Positions 28,862 to 37,110 of a DNA stretch of 64,000 bases are shown here, piece after piece. A model generated the notes under the pieces. It was not told where the DNA came from, did no database searches, and worked only from the letters and a program-made list of their open reading frames with translations. Numbering within the stretch: the stretch's first letter is position 1; every line of letters begins with the position of its first letter. The DNA lies in assembly GCF_023197165.1 (NCBI RefSeq), contig NZ_JALPRD010000004.1, forward strand, positions 62,001-126,000. The letters are read 5' to 3'. A program made the position numbers and the translations under genes. The DNA comes from Sphingopyxis sp. MSC1_008 (GTDB lineage: Bacteria > Pseudomonadota > Alphaproteobacteria > Sphingomonadales > Sphingomonadaceae).

Positions 28862-29681
28862 GCGAGATGTCCGGCGCGTCTTCCTGTTTCATGCCGACGG
28901 TGTGGTAACCCGCGTCGACATGGTGCGTTTCGCCCGTCACGCCGCTCGACAGGTCGCTGAGCAGGTAGAGCGCCGAGCCGCCGACATCGTCGATCGTGAC
29001 GTTGCGGCGCAGCGGCGCGTTGTGCTCGTTCCACTTGAGGATCAGGCGGAAATCGCCGATCCCCGACGCCGCGAGCGTCTTGATCGGTCCGGCCGAGATC
29101 GCGTTCACGCGCACCCCCTGCGGGCCGTAATCATTGGCGAGATATTTGACGCTGGTTTCGAGCGCCGACTTCGCGACGCCCATCACGTTATAATGCGGGA
29201 TCACCTTTTCGGCGCCATAATAGCTCAAGGTCAGCAGCGAGCCGCCGCCATTGCCCGTTTCGGGGTCGAACGGCGTCATCATCGATGCCGCACGCTTGGC
29301 GACCGCAGTGAAGCTGTAGACGCTGATGTTCATCGTCATCAGGAAGTCGTCGAGCGTCACGTCGGCATAATGGCCCCGCAGCGCTTCCTTGTTGGTAAAG
29401 CCGATCGCGTGGACGACGAAGTCGATCGTCGGCCAACGCGCCGAGAGCGCCCCGAACGCGGCGTCGAGATTATCCATGTCGGACACGTCGCAGTCGATCA
29501 GGAAATCGCAGCCGAGCTCGTCGGCGAGCGGCTTGACGCGCTTCAGCATCACATCGCCCTGATACGAAATCGCCAGCTCAGCGCCCGCGCCGTGCAGCGC
29601 CTTGGCGATACCCCATGCAAGCGACTTGTCGTTCGCGAGGCCCATGATCAGCCCGCGCTTGCCCTTCATCAGACCCGTCAT
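28854..29681 (-). CDS. fabI: Enoyl-[acyl-carrier-protein] reductase (NADH)
   Basis: Reduces the trans-2-enoyl-ACP in the last step of each fatty acid elongation cycle. 275 aa SDR protein. It has the FabI N-terminal GLIMGLANDKSLAWGIAKAL instead of the classical GxxxGxG. The catalytic pair is Tyr164 and Lys171 (Tyr-x6-Lys) with the extra Tyr in SYYGAEK, and there is a C-terminal VTGETHHVDAGYH. It is the usual target of triclosan. Its ATG overlaps the stop of yihY as ATGA, with a good GGAGAAG ribosome site. Confidence 0.97.
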   Translation of the reverse strand: MTGLMKGKRGLIMGLANDKSLAWGIAKALHGAGAELAISYQGDVMLKRVKPLADELGCDFLIDCDVSDMDNLDAAFGALSARWPTIDFVVHAIGFTNKEALRGHYADVTLDDFLMTMNISVYSFTAVAKRAASMMTPFDPETGNGGGSLLTLSYYGAEKVIPHYNVMGVAKSALETSVKYLANDYGPQGVRVNAISAGPIKTLAASGIGDFRLILKWNEHNAPLRRNVTIDDVGGSALYLLSDLSSGVTGETHHVDAGYHTVGMKQEDAPDISLV

Positions 29682-30763
29682 TTTTCTTCTCCGGCCTTTT
29701 CGGCTTCAATAATCACATCGTCGACGCGCCCAATAGCGTCGTGGCCCAAATCCTCAACCTCTACCAATGCGGCATTGAGTTCGGCGCCCATCACCATACC
29801 CAATCCGACAAGGTAGAAGAAGAAAAGCGCGACCATCACACCCGCGAGGCTGCCGTAGGTTGCGTCATAGCTGAGCAGGCTGGCGAGCAGCGGCGGCAGC
29901 GCGAGGGTGACGCCGATCCACCAGAGCGTCGTGAACAGCGCGCCCGGCCATTTCGGACATTTTTTCAGCCGGCGGTATTTGGACGGGGTGAGGCTGTAGA
30001 ACAGCATGTAGATCGCGAGAAACAGCCCGAAACCCGAGACGCCGCGCGAGATCAAGACGACGCCAAACGACTGATATTGTTCGGGCAGCACGCGCGTCAC
30101 GAACTGTTCGACGCCGACGATCAGCACCTGCATGCTGAACGACAGCAGCATCAGCACGACCGCGCCGGTGATGATCCCGATCGACAGCAACCGGTAATGG
30201 AAGAATCCCTTGCTGAAATGCGTGCCATAGGCGCGCCGCAGGATGTCGCGCACCGTCTCGATCAGGCTGCCGACGGTCCACAGCGCGACGAGCGCGCCGA
30301 GCCAGAGGAAAATGCCGGTGCGCGCGGTCATCACTTCGCGGATCGGGCCCGACAGCGCTTTGGCGACCGTTGGCGGCATCGTCGAGAAGACCGCCTCGAT
30401 CGCCGCTTCGCCGCCGACGCTGCCGCCAAAGATCGACAGCGCCGCGGCGAGCAGGATGAAGAAGGGGAAGAGCGCGATCAGCGCGAGATAGGCGAGATTG
30501 CCCGCATGGATGAAGCCATCGGTATAGGTGCCGACGACGACGCGGCGGGCGATGCGCCAGGCGCGCGTGCCCGGCCCGAGTTGCTCGCGGCCGCGGTCGA
30601 GAACGCCTTGCGCGCGGGCGCGCAGCTTGACGCGCTTGGCGCGTTCGGCGCGCGCCTCGGGCGAGTGCGGCGAATGGCCCTCGGCCAGAAATTCCTTGCC
30701 GACCTCGTCGGCGACCTCACGCTCGAGCGCGGCGACGATCTTTTTCTCGCTGGCGTCAGCCAC
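29678..30763 (-). CDS. yihY: YihY/BrkB family inner-membrane protein
   Basis: 361 aa. A charged cytosolic N-terminus (about 70 residues) is followed by six membrane helices and the BrkB domain signature DGFIHAGNLAYLALIALFPF, ILLAAALSIFGG and WIGVTLALPPLLASLLSYDATYGSLAGV. The name 'ribonuclease BN' sometimes given to this family is a historical error. Function is unknown; envelope maintenance is suspected. GTG 30763 starts 3 bp after the dnaJ-like gene, and its stop overlaps fabI. Confidence 0.92.
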   Translation of the reverse strand: MADASEKKIVAALEREVADEVGKEFLAEGHSPHSPEARAERAKRVKLRARAQGVLDRGREQLGPGTRAWRIARRVVVGTYTDGFIHAGNLAYLALIALFPFFILLAAALSIFGGSVGGEAAIEAVFSTMPPTVAKALSGPIREVMTARTGIFLWLGALVALWTVGSLIETVRDILRRAYGTHFSKGFFHYRLLSIGIITGAVVLMLLSFSMQVLIVGVEQFVTRVLPEQYQSFGVVLISRGVSGFGLFLAIYMLFYSLTPSKYRRLKKCPKWPGALFTTLWWIGVTLALPPLLASLLSYDATYGSLAGVMVALFFFYLVGLGMVMGAELNAALVEVEDLGHDAIGRVDDVIIEAEKAGEEK

Positions 30764-30766
30764 GCA

Positions 30767-31699
30767 TCACACGCCGAGCTCCGCCCGCACGTCGCGCGGA
30801 TCGGTCCATTCGCTGAGCAGCTTGATCAGCGCCTCGTCGTCGGCGGGCAGATCGACCATCAGCCGTACGAGCTGGTCGCCGCGACCGCCGCTTTTCTGGC
30901 TGAAGCCCTTGCCCTTGAGGCGCATCACCTTGCCCGACGACGAGCCTGCGGGAATCGAGACCATCACGGGGCCGTCGACGGTCGGCACCTTGATCTTCGC
31001 GCCCTTGACCGCCTCGTTCAGCGTCACCGGCAGGTCGAGGCGGATGTTCGCGCCCTCGCGTTCGTAAAAGGGATGATCCTTGACCGTGATCGTCACGATG
31101 CCGTCGCCGGTGCCGCCCGGCCCCGCCTGCCCCTTGCCGGCAAGCCGCATCTGGGTGCCGGTTTCGACCCCGGCGGGCAGTTTCAGGTCGATCGTCGCGC
31201 CGTCGGCGAGCGCGATGCGCTGCGGCGCCTGCGTCGCGGCGTCGATAAAGCTGACCGACAGGCGATAGGCGACATTGGCGCCCTTTTGCGGCGGCGCGCT
31301 GCGCCCGCCAAAGCCGCCGAACGGCCCGCCGCCCGAACCGCCGCCGCCGCGGCCGAACAGCCCTTCGAAAATATCGCCGAAATCGGAACTCTCGTTGCCG
31401 AAGCCGCTGAAACCGCCAGGTCCCGTGCGCTGGTCGCCGCGGAAGCCGCCGCCGCCATAGCCGTAGGGCATCGCGGGGTTGCCCTCGCCGTCGATCTCAC
31501 CGCGGTCGAACTGCGCGCGCTTGGTCTTGTCGGACAGGATGTCATACGCCTTGGTCACGTCGGAGAATTTCTCCGACGCCTTCGGGTTGTCCTTGTTCTT
31601 GTCGGGGTGCAATTCCTTGGCGAGCTTGCGGTACGCGGACTTGATTTCCGCTTCGCTTGCACTCTTCGCAACGCCTAGGGTGGAATAGGGATCGGCCAT
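30767..31699 (-). CDS. DnaJ C-terminal-domain co-chaperone (CbpA-like, type II)
   Basis: 310 aa. J domain at residues 4-68 with the DnaK-activating HPD at 31-33. A Gly/Phe-rich linker spans about 70-135 (GGFRGDQRTGPGGFSGFG). There is no zinc-finger CxxCxGxG module, so it is type II. The C-terminal peptide-binding beta domains run from about 140 to 300 (VKDHPFYEREGANIRLDLPV and KGKGFSQKSGGRGDQL). It is the first gene of a probable six-gene minus-strand operon: dnaJ-like, yihY, fabI, GNAT, aroC and SLC13, each within 0-21 bp or overlapping. Confidence 0.93.
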   Translation of the reverse strand: MADPYSTLGVAKSASEAEIKSAYRKLAKELHPDKNKDNPKASEKFSDVTKAYDILSDKTKRAQFDRGEIDGEGNPAMPYGYGGGGFRGDQRTGPGGFSGFGNESSDFGDIFEGLFGRGGGGSGGGPFGGFGGRSAPPQKGANVAYRLSVSFIDAATQAPQRIALADGATIDLKLPAGVETGTQMRLAGKGQAGPGGTGDGIVTITVKDHPFYEREGANIRLDLPVTLNEAVKGAKIKVPTVDGPVMVSIPAGSSSGKVMRLKGKGFSQKSGGRGDQLVRLMVDLPADDEALIKLLSEWTDPRDVRAELGV

Positions 31700-31820
31700 T
31701 TTGCTCCTGTAGCCCGATAAGTGACTGGGCGTGAAGCCCGATTGCGCGTCGATGTGGTAATGTCCCGCACAAGGTCAAGTTCCTTCGATATCGCGCTCGA
31801 CCCTGCCCGCCCGGCGCATT

Positions 31821-32411
31821 ATGACCGCGCGGATGAGCGACGATCCCTTTGCCCTGTTCGACAGCTGGTTCACCGACGCGCGCGCCAGCGAACCCAATGA
31901 CGCCAACGCAATGGCGCTCGCGACGACGACGCCCGACGCGCACCCGTCGCTGCGCATGGTCTTGCTGAAAGGGCACGGGCCCGACGGCTTTATTTTCTAT
32001 ACCAATCTCGACAGCCGCAAGGGCGGCGAGCTGGCGGCGAACCGCCACGTCGCGCTGCTCTTTCACTGGAAATCGCTGCGCCGGCAGATCCGCATCGAGG
32101 GCGCGGTGACGCCCGTCGAGAATGCCACAGCCGACGCCTATTTCGCGACGCGCAGCCGCGACAGCCAGCTTGGCGCTTGGGCGAGCGACCAGTCGCGGCC
32201 GCTCCCCGACCGCGAGACGTTCGAGGCGCGATTCGAAGAGATGCAGGCGCGGTTCGAGGGGCACGACGTCCCGCGCCCGCCACGTTGGTCGGGCTGGCGC
32301 GTTAATCCTTCGGCTATCGAGTTCTGGCAGGATCGCGCCCACCGCCTGCACGAACGTACCGTCTTCACCCGCACCGGCGCCGGCTGGACGAAAGGACTGC
32401 TTTATCCATGA
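31821..32411 (+). CDS. pdxH: Pyridoxamine 5'-phosphate oxidase
   Basis: FMN enzyme making pyridoxal 5'-phosphate from PNP or PMP. 196 aa. The signatures are [41 protein letters not shown]-like [13 protein letters not shown] and the C-terminal [13 protein letters not shown] with [10 protein letters not shown] and LYP end. ATG 31821; another ATG lies 12 bp later. The stop overlaps the phzF start by 4 bp (ATGA). The divergent dnaJ-like gene shares the 121-bp upstream region. Confidence 0.96.
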   Translation: MTARMSDDPFALFDSWFTDARASEPNDANAMALATTTPDAHPSLRMVLLKGHGPDGFIFYTNLDSRKGGELAANRHVALLFHWKSLRRQIRIEGAVTPVENATADAYFATRSRDSQLGAWASDQSRPLPDRETFEARFEEMQARFEGHDVPRPPRWSGWRVNPSAIEFWQDRAHRLHERTVFTRTGAGWTKGLLYP

Positions 32412-33229
32412 GCGCACCCCGCCGCCTGCCGATCACCCAGGTCGATGCCTTTGCCGACCGCCCCTTTACGGGCAATCCCGCCGCGGTGATGCCGCTCGAG
32501 GAATGGCTCGACGACGCGACATTGCAGGCGATCGCGGCGGAAAATAATCTCGCCGAAACCGCCTTTCTGGTGCCCGACGAAAGCGACGAAGCCGATTATG
32601 AGCTCCGCTGGTTCACCCCGGCGGTGGAGGTTGCCTTGTGCGGTCATGCGACGCTGGCGAGCGGGCACGTGCTGCTGACCGCGGCGCAATGGCGCTCCGA
32701 CATGACCTTCCGCACGCGCAAGGCCGGTATCCTGCGCGTCGCGCGAAATGGCGAAGACGACGGTTACAAGATGGCGCTGCCCGCCTATACGCCCGCGCCG
32801 AAGCCGATGCCCGACATCGTCCGCGCGCTCGGCGGCGATCCGGTCGAAACGATGTGGCACGACGGCGGCTATGCGCTGATCGCCTATCGCGACGCCGCGA
32901 GCGTCCGCGCGCTGACACCCGATTTGCGCGCGCTCAAAGAAGGCGGCGACATCCTCTATATCGCGACCGCGCCGGGCGCCGGCGATCCGTCGGGCGCCGA
33001 CGTCGTCAGCCGCGCCTTCGCACCCGGCGCCGGGATCGACGAGGATCCGGTCACCGGTTCGGCGCACAGCGTGCTCACCCCCTATTGGACGGTGCGGTTG
33101 GGGCGCGACCGCTTCGCAGCCTATCAGGCGAGCGCACGCGGCGGGCATGTCGGCTGCCGCCTCGACGGCGACATGGTCGAACTCACGGGCACCTGCGTCA
33201 CGACGCTGGTGGGCGACTTTTTGCTATAA
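32408..33229 (+). CDS. PhzF-family isomerase/epimerase
   Basis: 273 aa of the PhzF superfamily, related in fold to diaminopimelate epimerase. The catalytic acid is Glu50 in [10 protein letters not shown], preceded by [17 protein letters not shown]. The second lobe has the signature [19 protein letters not shown]. Family members isomerise the phenazine precursor, but most, as here, lack a phenazine cluster and their substrate is unknown. It is translationally coupled to pdxH by an ATGA overlap and converges with the serine hydrolase, the two overlapping by 6 bp at their stops. Confidence 0.92.
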   Translation: MSAPRRLPITQVDAFADRPFTGNPAAVMPLEEWLDDATLQAIAAENNLAETAFLVPDESDEADYELRWFTPAVEVALCGHATLASGHVLLTAAQWRSDMTFRTRKAGILRVARNGEDDGYKMALPAYTPAPKPMPDIVRALGGDPVETMWHDGGYALIAYRDAASVRALTPDLRALKEGGDILYIATAPGAGDPSGADVVSRAFAPGAGIDEDPVTGSAHSVLTPYWTVRLGRDRFAAYQASARGGHVGCRLDGDMVELTGTCVTTLVGDFLL

Positions 33230-34381
33230 GGCTTGGGTCAGGTCGGCGAGATGCCGGCGCAGTGCGGGGAATTGATCGTCATTGGTGACGCCGAGCCGCA
33301 CGATCGTCAGCCGCTGCGACGGCGAGAGGATGATATATTGCCCCTGATGCCCGATGCACGCGAACAGATCGTTCGGACCGCGGTCGGGCCAGAGCGCCGG
33401 GGTGACGCCCGCGGGACGCCGGCGGTTGAGCCAGATATGCCCGCCATAGCCCGCGTCGTTTGCCGAGGGTGTCAGCATGAAGCGCATCCAGGTTTCGGGA
33501 AGCAATCGCTGGCCGTTCACGACGCCATGGTTGCGCAGGAACTCGCCGAACTTCGCATAGTCGCGCGCGGTCGCGTGCATGATCGAGCCGCCGATCATCG
33601 TACCCTTCGCATCATATTCGGGGGTCAGGCTGGTCATGCCGAGCGGTTCGATCAGCCGCCCGGCGATGAAGTCGCGCATCGCATCGCGCCGCGCATCGGC
33701 ATTTTGCGACGGGGTCAGCGTGTCGGCGAGGATGTCCGCCAGGATGACGCTGGTCGCCGAACTGTAGTTGAAGACCTCGTCGGGCTGTGCCGCGGCGGGT
33801 TTGGCTTCGGCAAAGCCCGCCATGTCGCCCGCGCCATTGCCGAACAGCATCGCGACGGTATCGCCCTGCCACACCGGATCGCCATTTTCGACATGCTCGA
33901 GCCCCGAGGACATATGGAGCAGATTGCGCAGAGTGATCGCACCGCGCGGATCGCCGCTGCGCTGCCACGCCTCCACGGGTGCAGGCCCGTCGAGCGACAA
34001 TTGCCCGTCGGCGACGAGGAAACCAGTGAGCACCGCGGTGATGCTTTTCGCCATCGACCAGCTGATCAGCTTCGATTCGGGACCGAAACCCGCGGCGTAG
34101 CGTTCGTAGATCGGCTTGCCGTCGCGCAGCACGAGCAGCGCACGCGTCTGCCCGACATCTTCGGCGTCGGCGAACAGCGCATCGGCGCGCGCGCGGATCG
34201 CGGCGGGCAATGCGGGCAGCGGTCGCGGCGTCTCGACCGCTGCGACGCCGTCGAGCGACGCCCCGAATTTCGGCGTCGGCGATGCGGGCGCGATATTGCC
34301 CTGCCCCGCCGCCTGCGTCAGCGACCAGACGCCGAGCATCGCGAGGGCGGCACTTGCCAGCAGCCGTTTTTTCGTGATCAT
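33224..34381 (-). CDS. Periplasmic serine hydrolase, beta-lactamase class C-like fold
   Basis: 385 aa. An uncleaved or cleaved signal anchor (residues 6-25) is followed by a penicillin-binding-protein fold. The nucleophile is Ser in SMAKS (SxxK) at about residue 133-136, and the YxN-like motif is YSS around 206. The late KTG-like triad is replaced by a GHQGQ segment. It is a serine esterase, peptidase or amidase rather than a true resistance beta-lactamase. Start ATG 34379-34381 shares the tetranucleotide CATG with the divergent gene at 34380. Confidence 0.88.
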   Translation of the reverse strand: MITKKRLLASAALAMLGVWSLTQAAGQGNIAPASPTPKFGASLDGVAAVETPRPLPALPAAIRARADALFADAEDVGQTRALLVLRDGKPIYERYAAGFGPESKLISWSMAKSITAVLTGFLVADGQLSLDGPAPVEAWQRSGDPRGAITLRNLLHMSSGLEHVENGDPVWQGDTVAMLFGNGAGDMAGFAEAKPAAAQPDEVFNYSSATSVILADILADTLTPSQNADARRDAMRDFIAGRLIEPLGMTSLTPEYDAKGTMIGGSIMHATARDYAKFGEFLRNHGVVNGQRLLPETWMRFMLTPSANDAGYGGHIWLNRRRPAGVTPALWPDRGPNDLFACIGHQGQYIILSPSQRLTIVRLGVTNDDQFPALRRHLADLTQAL

Positions 34382-34811
34382 GGATCAAGTGAATAACATC
34401 AATCCAACCGGGCCGACAACGGGCGAAACGCCGGCCCCCGGACCAGCCTCCGGGCCGCCGCCATCGAAGCCGGCGCATCCTTTAAAAAAACCGGGCCGAT
34501 CGGGCGGGTGCCTGCCCTGGGTAATCGGCCTCGGGATACTATTCGCGATCTTCGCCGTCTGGAAATTCCCCTCCTTCAAGGCGCAGGCCGAGCTGGGTTC
34601 GGCCTATGCCGCGCGCGTCGGCTGTTCGTGCCGCTACGTCGAGGGGCGCAGCCTCGAAAGCTGCCAGACCGACTTCGTCCCGGGCATGGAAATGATTTCG
34701 CTCAGCGAAGATCCCGCAACAAAAACGGTGACCGGCAGCGTCCCGCTGCTCGCCTCGCGCAGCGCACGCTATGCGGGTGCCAGCGGCTGTTTGCTACGAC
34801 CCGAAAATTAA
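34380..34811 (+). CDS. Small membrane-anchored protein with Cys-rich ectodomain, unknown
   Basis: 143 aa. A Pro/Gly/Thr-rich cytosolic or disordered N-terminus (1-44) leads to one membrane helix (about 46-63, LPWVIGLGILFAIFAVW). The periplasmic domain has ARVGCSCRYVEGRSLESCQT and a final Cys, likely two disulfides. No family name was recognised. ATG 34380 overlaps the start codon of the divergent serine hydrolase within CATG; if that start is wrong, GTG 34389 is the next choice. It converges with the next minus-strand gene, overlapping by 4 bp. Confidence 0.65.
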   Translation: MDQVNNINPTGPTTGETPAPGPASGPPPSKPAHPLKKPGRSGGCLPWVIGLGILFAIFAVWKFPSFKAQAELGSAYAARVGCSCRYVEGRSLESCQTDFVPGMEMISLSEDPATKTVTGSVPLLASRSARYAGASGCLLRPEN

Positions 34812-35053
34812 CGCGCGAGGCGGCGCGCGAGCAACGCGACCGCCGCGGGTACGCCGAATACGACCAGTCCGATCCCGGCTTCCTCGACCCAGCCGTAGCC
34901 CGCATATAGCACGCCGACGAGTAGATTGCCGATTGCGACGAGCAACCACAGGATGAGGAACAGCCGCGTCGCGCGCGCCGCATCCTTGATCGTCAGGCGC
35001 AGCAAGATCAGCAGGGAGAACCCCGCCAGCAGCATGATGGTCGTGTGCGACAT
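34808..35053 (-). CDS. Small three-helix membrane protein, unknown
   Basis: 81 aa. Three hydrophobic helices: TIMLLAGFSLLILLRL, LFLILWLLVAIGNLLVGVLY and EAGIGLVVFGVPAAVALLA, with a basic C-terminus. ATG 35053; the longer frame to 35149 would overlap the upstream AraC gene. It begins 2 bp after the AraC stop, so the two are probably cotranscribed and the protein may be the regulator's target or partner. Function unknown. Confidence 0.7.
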   Translation of the reverse strand: MSHTTIMLLAGFSLLILLRLTIKDAARATRLFLILWLLVAIGNLLVGVLYAGYGWVEEAGIGLVVFGVPAAVALLARRLAR

Positions 35054-35055
35054 CT

Positions 35056-35838
35056 TTATTCCTCTCCTTCGACCGGCAGAATATTCGACCGATGCCGCCG
35101 CCGCCAATCGCCGGGCGACATGCCGACCTTGCGCCGGAAGATCGCGCATAGATGCGCGTGGCTCGAAAAACCGGTCGCAAAGGCGATCTCGGCGATCGAC
35201 AGCGGGCGGTTCATCAGGAACCAGCAGGCATGGCGCAGCCGCTGGTGCAGCACATATTGCGCGGGGGTGCGCCCGGTCGCGCGCGCGAAATGGACGATCA
35301 GGCTGTTCACCGACATGCCCGCCTCGGCCGCCATGTCCTCGACCGTCAATTGCACCTCAAGCTGGGTCTGGATGAAAGCCATCAGGTCGTTGATGCGCTG
35401 CGCGATGGCGGGGGTTTCGGGACGCCGTGCCATGCCCTGAAGCGTCTTGGCGAGAATCGCCACGAGCGGATCGGCGGCGGCGGCATCGTTTGCGAGCAAA
35501 GCCCGGACAAGCGCCGCCAGCGCGAGGTCGTGATGCGCCGCGAGCGCGCGCGTACCGGGGGCAACGATCAGCCGCGCGGCGGGAATCTCGACTTCGACAG
35601 CACGAACCGCACCGCCCTTTGCCGCGGCACGATAAGTCTGGCCGGCGGGGATCAACCACATTTCGCCGGGCAACGGATCGCCGAGCGACGTCCGCTGGTC
35701 GTTCAGCCATGTTTCGAGCCAGTGATAGCTTCCCGCCTCGTACAGGGTCAGCACATGGACATCGCGTTCGATCGTCCAGTTCGACGGGCCATCGATCCGG
35801 TCAACGATCGAGGCGACCCTGAGTCCACCCACTTCCAT
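35056..35838 (-). CDS. AraC-family transcriptional regulator
   Basis: 260 aa. A cupin-like sensor half (LTLYEAGSYHWLETWLND, GEMWLIPAGQTYRAAAKGG) precedes the double helix-turn-helix at about 160-250: VEDMAAEAGMSVNSLIVHFA and SIAEIAFATGFSSHAHLCAI, followed by FRRKVGMSPGDWRRRH. Its target is not evident beyond the small membrane gene directly downstream. The upstream side holds a 224-bp gap with a candidate small RNA reading the other way. Confidence 0.9.
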   Translation of the reverse strand: MEVGGLRVASIVDRIDGPSNWTIERDVHVLTLYEAGSYHWLETWLNDQRTSLGDPLPGEMWLIPAGQTYRAAAKGGAVRAVEVEIPAARLIVAPGTRALAAHHDLALAALVRALLANDAAAADPLVAILAKTLQGMARRPETPAIAQRINDLMAFIQTQLEVQLTVEDMAAEAGMSVNSLIVHFARATGRTPAQYVLHQRLRHACWFLMNRPLSIAEIAFATGFSSHAHLCAIFRRKVGMSPGDWRRRHRSNILPVEGEE

Positions 35839-35909
35839 CGCATGAGTATGGCAAGAATGGGAAAATGTGAAAGCCTGCCATATTGCGTAACAATATGGTT
35901 AAATCGCCC

Positions 35910-36040
35910 TACCCAAAGTCCTCGGCCTTCGTCGCAGCCGAGACAAATAAGGCGTGGGCCAGGCTAATACGCGTGCCCCAGACACGCATGAACAGACCCC
36001 CCCGACGGCGGGCGGCGCAATCGCCGCCCGCCACTTTTTT
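35910..36040 (+). ncRNA. Candidate small RNA divergent from the AraC gene
   Basis: The 224-bp gap between the AraC gene and the epoxide hydrolase has no plausible ORF but shows three stacked stem-loops on the plus strand. CTCGGC/GCCGAG is at about 35921-35942, GCGTG/CACGC at about 35971-35987, and a perfect terminator at 36007-36040. No plus-strand gene precedes the terminator, since both flanking genes are on the minus strand, so it must end an unannotated transcript. The promoter is unclear; TTGCGT at 35883 is a possible -35. No known RNA family was recognised. Confidence 0.4.
36007..36040 (+). terminator. Strong intrinsic terminator with no plus-strand gene upstream
   Basis: GGCGGGCGGCG and CGCCGCCCGCC form a perfect 11-bp stem around a CAAT loop, followed by AC and six T (36035-36040). 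On the minus strand the sequence after the stem is not T-rich, so the plus-strand direction is meant. Confidence 0.8.
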
Positions 36041-36062
36041 CTGAACGAAACGATAGCCTTGT

Positions 36063-36986
36063 TTATTTTGCAGCGAGGAATTCATCCATCGCGCGATTGA
36101 CCGCATCGGGCGCCTCCCACGGCACGAAATGCCCGCAGTCGGGGACGTGGACGATGGCCACATTGGGCACGAGGTCCTCCATGCCGTCGAGGTTGCACGG
36201 CGGCAGCGCGACATCGTCGAGCGCCCAAATGACGAGCGTGGGGATAGTGAGTTTCGGAAAGGGAACGGCGGGCGGTTCGGCATAGGGTTCGTCCATCGCG
36301 GGCACGATGGCCGGCGAACCGCGATACCAGTTGATCATCGCGCGGCAGGTGTCGCGATCTTCCCAATCCTTGAGTAGCCACGCGATCTCGTCGGGGGGCT
36401 GGACGCCGCCGCTCGGCACGCGCCCCGCAAAGGCATGGGCGAGAATGCCGGCGATGCCATGTTCGTCGATGATCGCATCGCTCGCGGGGTCGCGAAAGGT
36501 GCGGATATATTGGCTCGCCGCGCGCTGATCCTCGTTCGTCGCGAGCAGGCGCTGGAAGATGCCGGGGTGCGGTGCATTGGCGATCACCGCGCGGGTGACG
36601 CGGCCCGCCCACGCCGGATGCAGCCCGCCCGGCTGGCCGCCGAGCGCGACCCCCCACGCGATCGCCCCGCCCCAATCGTGACCGACGATCGTGAATTCGC
36701 CGACACCGAGCGCATCGGCGAGCGCGAAGATGTCGGCGATCAGCTTGTCGGGGGTGTAGGATTCGGCGTCCTGCGGCTTCGACGAGCCGCGATAGCCGCG
36801 CTGATCGGGCGCGATACAGCGGAAGCGCTCGGCGAAATGCGGCAGCTGATAACGCCAGGTGCGGTGCGATTCGGGAAAGCCGTGGAGGAAGATGAGGACC
36901 GGAGCGTCGCGCGGCCCCATATCGACGACGTCGAGCTCGACTCCTGTCGAAAGCTTCACGCGCCGTTGTTCGAAATCGCCGATCAT
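36063..36986 (-). CDS. Alpha/beta hydrolase, epoxide-hydrolase type
   Basis: 307 aa. The oxyanion motif is HGFPES (35-40) and the nucleophile is Asp104 in GHDWGG, which makes it an epoxide hydrolase or haloalkane dehalogenase rather than a serine esterase. The catalytic His lies in VPDCGHFVPWEAP. The lid has the IRTFRDP and INWYRGSP regions with Tyr residues that could activate an epoxide. ATG 36986 is used. It is monocistronic; the 3' side holds the candidate small RNA. Confidence 0.92.
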   Translation of the reverse strand: MIGDFEQRRVKLSTGVELDVVDMGPRDAPVLIFLHGFPESHRTWRYQLPHFAERFRCIAPDQRGYRGSSKPQDAESYTPDKLIADIFALADALGVGEFTIVGHDWGGAIAWGVALGGQPGGLHPAWAGRVTRAVIANAPHPGIFQRLLATNEDQRAASQYIRTFRDPASDAIIDEHGIAGILAHAFAGRVPSGGVQPPDEIAWLLKDWEDRDTCRAMINWYRGSPAIVPAMDEPYAEPPAVPFPKLTIPTLVIWALDDVALPPCNLDGMEDLVPNVAIVHVPDCGHFVPWEAPDAVNRAMDEFLAAK

Positions 36987-37110
36987 TCATTTCGCTCCTT
37001 TGGTTTCTTTTCGAAACTAAATTGGCGAGGATCGGCGCGGATGGCAACCGCTTCCACCCATGGCGCAGAATATTTTCGTATCGGGATGCCGAGGCGAGAT
37101 AATCCGGCGC

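Noticed and set aside
33224..34381. Beta-lactamase resistance function
   Set aside because: Although SxxK is present, the late motif and size fit periplasmic serine hydrolases of unknown role, not class C beta-lactamases proper.
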